Shown here: one piece after another, positions 9,876 through 19,719 of the stretch
Layout: each line of letters begins with the position of its first letter
How positions within the stretch are numbered: the first letter of the stretch is position 1
Assembly: GCA_037178675.1 (NCBI GenBank)
Contig: JAYMGJ010000592.1
Coordinates: 1-25,402, forward strand
Source: Scleroderma bovista
Taxonomy: Eukaryota; Basidiomycota; Agaricomycetes; Boletales; Sclerodermataceae
Direction of reading: 5' to 3'
DNA length: 25,402 bases
Translations under genes and position numbers: made by a program
The notes under the pieces: generated by a model
The model's database searches: none
Told to the model about the DNA's origin: nothing
What the model saw: only the letters and a program-made list of their open reading frames with translations

Positions 9876-12800
9876 TGGAATGCTTCCAGGTAGAATATAT
9901 AGAGATTTGTGTAGATCTGTATAGCGGAGAGCCTTCAACAGGCATACAAATGTTGTGTCTTTATTCAAAGATGAGTGGCCCATTGAAAAGATGTTCTGAT
10001 ATTACACATCCAGAACGACGGCGATCACTGAGCTGATTATTCCCGCCAATAGCTGCCGTCAAAACATATGTGACAGTGGCTAGTTTGTTGTTGAGGAAAA
10101 CCCAGATCTGTTCGGCGCAAAGGTGGGCGCAAGTCTATTCTTTCACACAGAAGATGGTTGGGGCAGCATAATGATTTCTTCTAGTCAACCAAGACTTCTG
10201 TGACAAGTGGAGCAGACCATACTCCAAGACCCTAAAGATCGATTGTATCGGCTAGTGGCTCGACAGGGGCACGGAAGAGAGCTTTGGCTTTGTACCTGGC
10301 TGCGTAGCATTGACCAGCAGGTACTGTAATTTAGACATTATAGTAGTTATGTAGCGTCAAATCTCGATCATTTCACGCTGTCGTATGGAGCGGTTCCGAC
10401 TCCTCAGTGCTGAAAAAGCACCCTCGATCAGGTATCAGTAAAAAACTGCCGCCCGTATGGAACATGATGTATCGCGGTTCGAAGGGTTACCCTGGTGAGA
10501 GTAGAGACAGTATCCTGCAAAGCCCCACTTGTGCGATCTATGATCCTTTGTGTCAATTTTACCAATACGAAGTCCTGACTATATGTACTTACCAGCCACT
10601 GGATGCTCAGACCATCGGCAGGGCACTCTGCACATCACCGTTAGTAAATAGGCTACCACCGAGAGATATACTCGAATATATACTTGCAAATCGTTTAATA
10701 CATCATTGCCTGTTCATTACCGTAGCTGCAGGCCAATGATCTATCACTCAGGTACAAAATTTTTGATCATATCATCGAGGGTTTTGAAAGACTCACCCTT
10801 TCACTTGTCCGCAAGAGGATAGAGATGATGCCTGGAGGTACCTCCCGTTAATAAAATCTATTCACATATGAACGGATCAGTACTCCATATGTTACAAATG
10901 ATGGTTATGGAAAACAGCATATCAACACCAGACACCGAAGTGGCATTGCCGTATACTTGGAGGGATCGTCATGGGACAGCAGTGTGCTCAACGATCATGG
11001 AGCTATATAAAATCTCGATTAAACAGTACTTCTTAGCAGTCAGCCACAAGAACACTACACTGTGGACAACCTCACAAAGACAGTGAAAAAAGATCCAAAC
11101 GTATTCAGAAAAATATATATTACAATGTCTGTCCCCCAACTACGAGCCCCGCAGACCAAAAAAAGAACCGCTGGCCTCAACTCTACAGAGGACGTCAACG
11201 ACCATATCACCTGTGAGCCTGCTCAATTCCATAACGGAGCCTCGCAGCAGGTTGATATTGGCCAAGTCAATGTTCCACAAACGTAACGAGCCCCCGTCGT
11301 GTATCCCGTTCGGGGGCCCTGACTTGTGTGTGGGTAGTGCAGTTCCTGAGGCCATCAGAATATGGTCGGAGTACGTGTTAATGCGCGTGATTTGAACGCA
11401 AGGTGTCGTGTTGAACAGTTCGCGCTCAGCGGAACAATGAGATTGCAATAGGAAGATGAGAAAGCAGAAAAAAAATCCTGTGGATATACAGTTGAATGAC
11501 TAAGCATTTCCCAGGATCGGGTAATAGTATTTGCTATAGTAGTATGTATCTAACCGTCTTCCTGTCAAGTCCCAGAATTTCACTGACACTCGTTCGTACA
11601 AGAACATCGAAGGCAATCCACCTCGCTTTATATTCCGCCCGCCTTCATCGCAAAATTGATGCTTTCTACAGCCACAGTATATTCGAAGTCGTTCTCCAAA
11701 TCTCTACATGTTGGAATCACATCTGCCACGAACTCCCTTCTAATTGCCCCGAACGGAACTTCGTTGTCACCCACCACACCTGGCGCATCGTTCATCTCCA
11801 CTACTGTACATGCGTACTAATATACGTTATCGCGCACACACCCACCTTAATCTAGTTTGCACCAGCACCGATCTCACCGAGCTTTTCGGACCTGTGCGGA
11901 TAGAGACAATGTCAGTTGAGGGGATGGCTTTCGGTAGGTCCGTAAGTTGACTGGGGGAAAAATAACACCCGAGGTTTGCAGCGAACCGGGCAGAGAATCG
12001 CAATAAAAAGGATCGAAAAGGGGATGAGAAGCACAAACCACAGCTCCCTATGCATACGATTTCGCGAGTCGAGGAAATACATACCGTGAACCTGGAATAA
12101 TTGCATGCATCCGATACACGCTTTCGTAGGCCTATATCTGCATAATCTGCTCCCTCAGGCCTCCCCAGGTCACTTGAATAATTACAATTCACGAGAATTC
12201 AGATACGGGAGAGCGCGTTTTAACCAAGTGCAAAAACGGCACAAACGAGACAAGAGGACTGGATGTTGGGCGGAACCGTTGCATAAGAGTGTGCTTCGCA
12301 TGCACCACGACTCTGATCGTGCGTTCAGCAAGCCATTCCTTCGTAACCTGTTCTTCCCAGGATGCCTCCAAGTATGAACCCACAAAACCAAGGAGAACAG
12401 TCATGTTTCTCACACCTACCACCATTACCTTTTTTTTAATCCTCGATTTTACCCACGCATTGGGGCATCACTATTTTCATTGTTTATCTAGTTCGGAAAT
12501 GCATGAGACCTTCGCGATACGACCAGACGCCGCACCAACGATGATGAAACGATGTTCGGGTAATTCGAGCATATGGGGATCAAGGAATGGGAAGGTGTGG
12601 ATGCAGGGTTCAGAGAGCCTGTGACAACACCGGTTTTGGTCGCGAAAGGCTGGGGGCTGATCCTCGGGATCGAATGACTGTACGACAGGTAGCACAGGCA
12701 TGATTATACACAACAGACTGTGATAAACGATAAGGACATGGAAAATGTGACTAACGAGCTAAGCTTGGTTGCTCGCAATGGAAGGAAAACTTATCTGGCA

Positions 12801-13345
12801 TTGAAGAGGTTGGGTCGAAGCTAAGCCAGCAGGGATATGTCGGATGCGATGACGAAAACAAGGCAACTGTATGCAGCCAGTAGGTCTAATATCATTCTGT
12901 AACAGGAATCAGGTTGCATGACCGCGAAAGCTGATAATCCGCCCTGGAATTCGTGGTGAATACGCGTAGTGATGCCAGTACAAGAGATGCATAGATGGGG
13001 AATAGTAGACATCCCTGGTGTCTGGGCCAAGCACGAATGCGGCTTGAAAACAGGGCGAGACTTCAGCGCTCAGCGCCAGCTTCCACTCTAAAGGGGTGTT
13101 AGCTGTCTTCCAAGTTCCAAGACATTGAGGCTTGAGTGCGTTTCCACGGGGGAGGGATTGCCTTCCAGTGCACCGAGCCTTCCACACGGTGCTAGGGGCC
13201 CCCACTGCTGTTCCGAACCGCATTATCGCATGCATCAACCCTCTGTTGCAGTACATCTTCGATCAAGGTAAGCTGAACCATAAGCATGCATGGTATGCGG
13301 AGACACGATCGCGGTCCATTTCCCAGAGGAAAAATGATGTAGAGA
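9876..13345. other. Gene-poor region after FPGS
   Basis: About 3.5 kb with no recognisable gene. Frames are at most about 120 codons and read as chance sequence. The longest hydrophobic stretch is on the minus strand at about 12000-12080 (LWFVLLIPFSILFIAILCPV), with no partner exons I could join. Another minus frame at 12821-13030 has a short run resembling the end of fungal seven-helix proteins (discussed under rejected items). Confidence 0.5.
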
Positions 13346-13840
13346 AGGTATCCTTTCCGTTCAACGCATGCGGCAACCTTGCAATATCAAATTCCTTGAC
13401 ATCCTTTAGACGTGAACTCGTATGTATTTCTCCTCGAGGTCTCATTGATCAGTGGCCGTGATAAGATCATGCCCTTGCGCGCTGGCAGGTCCATTTCATG
13501 GTTTTGTCCATACTACGCCCAGCCATTTCCCAACTAGGCTACGTAGGGACTCGAGTATGTTTCAGAAGCGTTGATGCGGGAGAAGTGGGGAAGGTATCTC
13601 GACCCAGCCCCCGGCGGTACAAACCGCGATAATTTTTCCTCAATGACCCTTCACTTCGGATCCAAAGAGCCTCATGTTGATTTCGCCGGGCGTTGTCTTC
13701 CCATCGATGTGCGCGTGATAAGGTCGTTGCAGTCGATGATCCTACGGAGGTCCATTTTCGCGGTTTCGGTCATACTGCGGAGAAGCATTTCCACAATGGT
13801 TCAGGTATGTTTCGGAAAGTTAATTTGCGAGGCGAAGAGA
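13346..13840. repeat. Diverged tandem duplication, unit about 245 bp
   Basis: Two adjacent copies begin with GAAGGTATC (about 13346 and 13590) and share, in order, CGTGATAAG (13457 and 13706), AGGTCCATTTC/TT followed by CGGTTT/TGGTTTT, TCATACT/CCATACT, then CATTTCC and TATGTTTC (13557 and 13806). Between anchors the copies have diverged strongly. Neither copy keeps one long reading frame. Probably an old local duplication of non-coding or decayed coding DNA. Confidence 0.45.
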
Positions 13841-15802
13841 ACGAGTAGCACAATCTAACCTTATGCGTGCTAGTGCCTACTCTACCGCATCGCATGGAGG
13901 GGAAGGTTCTCAATACCCGTATAGATAGATGTAGGTATGTAACATTGTAAGTTTCCAGCTCCTCGCATTACCATCAAAGTATCCGGCAGGTGTCGCATCG
14001 TACCTTCCAAGCATTGAAACTTTGATGCCCGTTGTCAACCATGAGCCTTGCTCCTTTGAAGCCGTTATGATTATTTTTACAAGATCAGGGGTAGTATCTA
14101 ACTGACAAGCCACATACTTTAGGTTATTCGGACCGCTTCCCATTGACTTTGGGAGTCCAAAATCACCTCATCCAGCATGTGTTAATCTTGCAGATTAAGT
14201 AGATTCTCCGTAGCGACACGGCTATGTAAATTCTTCTCTAAATCACGTCGCCCCGAATCTTTTCTAACGACTAATTATCATCGACCAGTGCATCGCAGCA
14301 GTCTTCCAAAAGCCACATTCATCCTCTGTATCTCGAATGAGCTATAGCAGTAGAGGGGCACTCGGCAATGTTGACATGTGCCATTCGGGCCACTCTGGAC
14401 CCTTCGACGGGACCAATCTACTCCTTCCTATCGCCAACGCTGCCACAACCGCATGGGTAGACTACGTTCTTCGTGCGTGATTCTGCTAAGATACACAAAT
14501 TATGTGCTGCTCCACTCACCGAGTGCACTGTACCCATATACGATCGTGCCGAGCGAAGCCGGGTGAAACTCTATCGTATCTCTATTCTCCGTGTGCGCAG
14601 CCACCTTGGTCCCATACTCGCGCGTCATGTCGATCACCCGTCTGAGCATTCGGGGATAACTTGTGGTCATCGAGGCTGTCTCGGACCGTGTCGATGGGTG
14701 CTGAAGATCTGCCACTGCGGTCCGGACACATTGGTGCTATCGTTTGTGGGTAGAAATGGAAGACGGCGGCGTTTGTTGATCTGATGCGATGAGTGGCTAT
14801 GATACTGGGTGGGGTGATAGTGGCCACGGAGATGAGCCCGCAGAATCGCCATTGCGATCATGGAGGATGGAACCACGCCGTTTGTAGAAGTGAAACGAGG
14901 GGCTCACCTGTGTAAAATACAAGTGTATAAGGACAGAAGGGAGCTGGTAAGCGGGGCATCAGAACATGTGACAATGTGAAAGCCCGAAGATAAATAGATA
15001 GAAACATTCAGTAGAACGAAAACTGGGACATCGAAACACGAGGGCGAAGGAAAAAAATGACGGTGGGGGACAATGGGAGTTCATGGCGTCACATCCGATC
15101 ACATGTGCATACGTACGCTCATACGTACAAGATGTACACGCATGCACACGCGTACAACGATCTGCACGCATTGAAATACACGCACCCTGCGGGTACCAGC
15201 GTCGATCTGCCGCCATGTTGACGACCTGAAAGCGTCCTTGCGACTGCCTGCGATGCAACATTGCCCATGCATGCCGTCAATATCTTCCGTTCACGTGGCC
15301 AAGCCGTGGGGACCTGTGCGGCGATACAAAGTTGTCAGATGACGTATATGGCTATGGGTAGACACGAGCCGCTTGTTAATGAATCTGAGAAGTACAGCGG
15401 ACATGAAAAAGAGGGGAGAGGATGTGCTGAGTAGAAAAGGGGGGGAGCAAAAGAAGGGGACAAGGGACGATAGAGGAACGAAGAGAGCTGGTGGGGCGAT
15501 TAGGAAGGTCGAGCGAATTACCACGGACTTGGGATGATGACATCTGCACTTGTGTGGGATGATATACGCATCGCCTCGTCAATGGCTCTTAACCAGTAAC
15601 GCGGAAATGAGGTGAAAACCCAACATCAGCGATAGTGATAGATACTGCCATACCATGCCTTTCAACGAGTGACCACTTCGCGGGTCCTCCCACTGCGCCT
15701 CCGAGTTTGGACTGTGCAGGGGCATCAATACGCGCGTGGCGCATCTATCCAACATGCACGTCATGATCGAATGGGTGGCTCTAAAGCGGGAGTGATACAC
15801 GG
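13841..15802. other. Gene-poor region
   Basis: About 2 kb without a recognisable gene. Minus frame 14500-14715 has coding-like codon use and ends at a plausible donor (GGTGAGTGG after YGYSALG), so it may be one exon of an unknown gene; no family was recognised. 15095-15185 is an alternating purine-pyrimidine tract, and 15840-15870 is A/G rich. Confidence 0.4.
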
Positions 15803-16693
15803 TCACGTCTGACGGTCAGTACCAAGTCCCCTCTCAACAACAGGGAAGAAAGAAAAAAAGAAGAAAAGATAGGGTGACTAAATCCTCACGTTCAATCGAC
15901 ACAGCCAGACCAGTGTCGCCGTTGCCGTCATCACCGTTCTGGTTCCAAAGGATGCGTCCGTCATGCGGATACCAAACGTGGCGGCGTCGAAGGCTTGGCA
16001 AAAGAGGAATTGCTGTGTGTATAGTTTTTACAACGGCAGCTCTGGCAAGGGTCCTTTTAGTCGCGTTTCAGTGGGAGACGGTGCGTGGGGCGTGAGCCTC
16101 AAAAGAAGGGCGTAGTGTCACTTGATGGACAGTGGCAGTTGCAACGGAGACGAAGATGGCATCATCCCTGCAAAATGGTTTTCCCCATCGAGAGAGTTCA
16201 ACGTGGAGGCACCACGGACTGTTCAAGACAGTGTATACCAGCCCAAGAAGGAGTGCAAGTGAGACACAGCCCCGGCCTGGTGGGCCGCTTTGTCAAAGGC
16301 CGTTTGTGTTCGCAACTTGGCGTAGAATTCTAGGGTCCACGTTAGTACCGATGGGTCTAATATGATGAGTAGGAACGGTGATCTCAGGGATCATGGCTTC
16401 AAGCGACAATGGATGGCCAGCGGCACACGCAATGCCGGACGGTGAAACTCCAAGGAGAAAGAGAACAAAGCTTAGTGCCAGCGGCATCGACCCCAGTTAA
16501 TTAGGACTTACCACTAGCAATATTCCCACAGGCTGCCAAATGACCCCAACGAGCGCTCGAGCCACTACTAACCCACTGCGCGCCTTGTCGGCGACGTGCC
16601 ACGATAACGGTCACCATTTGCCTGCAACCCAACTCCGACACTCACCTCTCTGATTGGCACATAGTACGTCTCCTCAGGGTACGAGGGGAACAT
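15803..16693 (-). CDS. Putative multi-exon gene, unrecognised
   Basis: Tentative model on the minus strand: exons 16693-16646, 16575-16512, 16329-16239, 16167-16122, 16012-15890 and 15808-15803, about 125 aa. All joins are GT-AG and keep one open frame through phases 0, 1, 2, 0 and 0. Strong signals include GAG|GTGAGT, G|GTAAGTCC, and a perfect TACTAAC branch site (16341-16347) 10 nt before the CCTAG acceptor; the last intron is pyrimidine rich. Readable pieces are MFPSYPEETYYVPIRE, RTQTAFDKAAHQAGAVSHLH and AFDAATFGIRMTDASFG. I recognise no domain. An ATG inside the long third-exon intron starts a signal-peptide-like frame (16487), which could be an alternative first exon. It may be real, decayed, or a chance chain. 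Confidence 0.28.
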
Positions 16694-18197
16694 GGATGCA
16701 CGGAACCCATTTTACCTTGCAAGCCAACGTTCACCTTACGTGCGGCCCTAAATACAATATGGATGGGCGCAGATCGGGGTGTAGATACGCATCGATTCAT
16801 CGCGGTGCGTCCTAATTCTGCTATCCATGATGCTGTTGACGTGTCCAGACGTGTCCTCGGCGATGTGCTAGCGTATCACGATGGCCCTCGTCTGCCATGT
16901 CATATACGGACGAGACATATATTGCCCGTATTCTGACGCCTACGCCGCATTTCTTCCACGGTTTGAAGAAGCCACTCAGTTCCCAACCTCGCGGAGGACC
17001 GCGTTTGGTCTAGCTCAGTCGCGAACTGCCCGTTCTTATGAAAACCTGTACTATTCCGCGGACGATCGATGCTCCGCGGACGGCGCAACGCTCACAAGAG
17101 TAAGCAGTGTAAGTGAGCGTCTATACTAGACTAGATATCCGTTCCGTGCTAACCTTAAACTGACTTGTGAAATCGACGGGGATGAGTTTGGGGTTTGAAC
17201 TTTTCAAATTGAGTGTGCGCAATACGTATGCACACGATGATATGATGCACCACCCACCGGCATGTACTATTAGCGGTGAGTCGATGGATCTGCACGTGTA
17301 CCATGGGTCTTTCTGGTGCAAGTCCCTCCCTTTGACCGACCTAACGGACTTGGAACTCAATCGCTCGGGAACCCAGCACTTTCCCGATAACAAATTGGCC
17401 AAGGTCGCTGATCACACTGACGCACGGTGATTGATTCGTAGATTCTGCACGGAACATGGAAGACGGTGTCCGCGTCTTGCATCTTGCATGTCAGGGATAG
17501 CCTTGGCCCTGCAGTTCCAGGGATCATCGAAATTTCGCTCAGAAGCATCTAGAAGGTAGGGTGGGAGTGTACTTGCTCTATAATGATAATATTGGAACCT
17601 TGCCTCACACTGCACAGGACTTGGACACATAGGGGCATGCACATGACACAGTGGGGGGCACACAATTGAATGGAGGGGGAGACGTGTCAATGGCGTTTTT
17701 CTCTTCCTCTCCCGATTCGACTTGACTGATCGCAGCCACTGTCACGGTGGTAGCAGCTCCACCACCCATTGAACTCCATCTTTCGCATCCTATCCTGGGT
17801 CCAAAGACGCCACACAACAGGATCGGCGACGCAGATACCGGTAAACGCCGGCTGCATCGGGCCCAATGTATGCGTCACGCCATTCGAATTTCCAACTAAA
17901 AGTGCGCACACAACGCTGCTGCTGCTGCTGTAATATCCCATAATTGCGATGCCAACGCCGGCATCGGCACTCGCCCATTCAATGAAAGCATTCACACACT
18001 GCAATCAAAGCATCCCTAACCAATTCAACCTAACTCTGACATCCCTAACCCGATCCAGCAGTCCAACCCTGGCAAATGCCTCATAGTACCACGTATGGCC
18101 TAGTCGGGTCGCACTTCGAAGGCCAGCTCCCGATTCGCCGCATCACCGCGATCGGGAACTTTCCGTCAGAACCTCCGCGCCGGTATTGTGGAGCCCT
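16694..18197. other. Gene-poor region
   Basis: About 1.5 kb. Open frames on both strands at 16881-17129 (+) and 17121-17430 (both strands) are short and unrecognised. A CTG trinucleotide run lies at 17913-17927. Nothing else could be supported. Confidence 0.45.
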
Positions 18198-18390
18198 TAT
18201 TTTCTTTTTCTTTTTCTTTTTGCACGATGGAGCCTCGGTGAAGGTTGTTTTGACTCCGTCTCCGTCCGGCACAAGGGCATGTGCTGCTGTGGAGCGTGAC
18301 GTGGGAGGTTGGAATTCGAACCCTAACTAACGCTGCGTCTTGAGCCCCACCGCGTCACTCAGCGTGGGTCTGTACCTGCTTTTTTTTTGT
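18198..18390 (-). mobile_element. Possible SINE-like (tRNA-derived) insertion
   Basis: Read on the minus strand, the segment has an A-box-like sequence (TGACGCGGTGG, 18357-18347, 9 of 11 positions against TRGCNNAGTGG), then a B-box-like GGTTCGAATTCC (18322-18311, one base longer than consensus), and ends about 100 nt later in an A-rich tail of repeated AAAAAG units (18221-18198). The six bases AAGGGC (GCCCTT on plus) occur just beyond both ends (18193-18198 and 18391-18396), as a short target-site duplication would. No cloverleaf folds, so it is not a tRNA gene. It could be coincidence in a low-complexity area. Confidence 0.3.
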
Positions 18391-18842
18391 GCCCTTGGCC
18401 GCCCGGGGCGCGGGGCGCCCGAGCCCCACGGCAGATCGACTCGCAAATTAACCTGTACCCAGTTCTCTGGGCTCGCACGGCAACTTGGCCTATTATGTGC
18501 GAGGGGTTAAAACCAGGGTCATCCTTATTAACCCTGTGTCGCCATCTGAGCAACGCAGCGTATCGACGATTCGATGCTGTGAGATTGGCGAGCGAACAAA
18601 GCAAGGCAAGGCATGTGGGTGTGGGACAAATGATCGTGACGGAGTCGTTCTGCCAATGCGTGGGAAGGGAACTCGTCGTGTGGCTACTATACGTCAAAGA
18701 GAATTCAATTCGTGGCTGGGGTGGGAACCTGTTGAACCTGCCCTGGGGTGCTTTGACCGTCCGTCGCTGATAAAATAGGGGTTTTGTACATACGGACTTG
18801 TAGAAGCGCATACCATAGTAAGTACGTATTTGCGGGCGCCGA

Positions 18843-19220
18843 TATCAGCGAGGGGGGTCGTGATTGGCGAGATGGCATTTGTTTCAAAAAGCAAAGTTGG
18901 GCCCGACGGGGACCTGTTAATGCTTGGGAACATATTGAACAGCTGCCATACGTTAGTGGCAGACGACGGGTGTCCATCAACGATAGTATACTAGCGTGCG
19001 CCGTCCCCGTTAGTGTACTACATAGTCTATCAACCGCTATCAGAGTCGTGATTGGCGAGGTGCCATTTGTCCAGCAAAGTTGGACCGACGGGGACCTGTT
19101 ATGTATGCTTGAGAACATATCAGTGAACAGCTGCCTGCCATACGCGTACTTTAGCAGGTCCTGTAGCACGTCCGACGTACATACGCCGTCCCCACTACTA
19201 CTACTAGTAGTCTATCAACG
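18843..19220. repeat. Imperfect tandem duplication, unit about 186 bp
   Basis: Copy 1 (18843-19033) and copy 2 (from 19028) share TCGTGATTGGCGAG (18858 and 19046), GCATTTGT/CCATTTGT, GCAAAGTTGG, CGACGGGGACCTGTTA, TGCTTG-GAACATAT, GAACAGCTGCC, CCATACG, CGCCGTCCCC and GTCTATCAAC (19024 and 19210). Similarity is high with a few small indels, so this duplication is younger than the one at 13.3 kb. No coding frame is conserved between the copies. Confidence 0.8.
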
Positions 19221-19719
19221 CATCATGACACATATGCTAATCAGTTGGCAACAAGTTCAATGTATACATATGCATACGTCATTACGGTAGACATTACCTC
19301 CTGGCCACTACCTTTGGACAAAGTCGCACAAAGTTGATACATAAAAATTCAACAAACGATCGATATATATATAAAAAACAACAACATGCAAAAGGTATCG
19401 ATTCGGGATGTATGTACACCAAGTACATATATACTACGGGTACTACGTACATATGTATGTAAAAACTCGAAGTCGTTGCGTATATGATATAAGAAGATAC
19501 TGACTGTATACTGTATGTATGTATGTATATGCCTATATGATGGATGGATGGATGATGGTATGCCATGTAGTATGCGTATGCGCTGTATGTAAGTATGTAA
19601 GTATGTAATCGTATATACTATACCACTCCAGAGTCGATGGGGATCAAGACAAGAAAAAAGAGAGAGCGAGCCGAGAAGAGAGAGAGAGGAGAGAGAGAAA
19701 ACCAGCCCCCCCATTCCCC
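19221..19719. repeat. Microsatellite cluster downstream of the F-box gene
   Basis: Dense simple repeats: an AT run near 19360, (GTAT)n at 19511-19530, TGGATGGATGGATGATGG at 19540-19557, three copies of a TATGTAAG-type unit at 19584-19608 and a GA-rich purine tract at 19650-19702. On the F-box coding strand the last one is a CT-rich tract just past the stop codon, so it probably lies in the 3' UTR. Confidence 0.8.

Noticed and set aside
12821..13030. C-terminus of a DUF6533-type membrane protein on the minus strand (GGLSAFA ... RMILDLLAAY)
   Set aside because: Only about 20 residues resemble the family tail, spacing is one residue short, and no upstream transmembrane exons could be joined.
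16293..16487. Separate secreted protein beginning MPLALSFVLFLLGVSPSG on the minus strand
   Set aside because: The frame stops after 64 codons, has no phase-compatible donor before the TACTAAC-CCTAG acceptor, and lies within an intron of the alternative model. Kept only as a possible alternative first exon.
18305..18325. A tRNA gene, suggested by GGGTTCGAATTCC on the minus strand
   Set aside because: The T-arm stem does not pair properly (one extra T) and no acceptor or anticodon stem fits around it.
18406..18420. GC-rich hairpin GGGCGC-GGG-GCGCCC as a terminator or structured RNA
   Set aside because: A 6-bp stem in a very GC-rich patch is expected by chance, and intrinsic terminators of this kind are not used by fungal RNA polymerase II.
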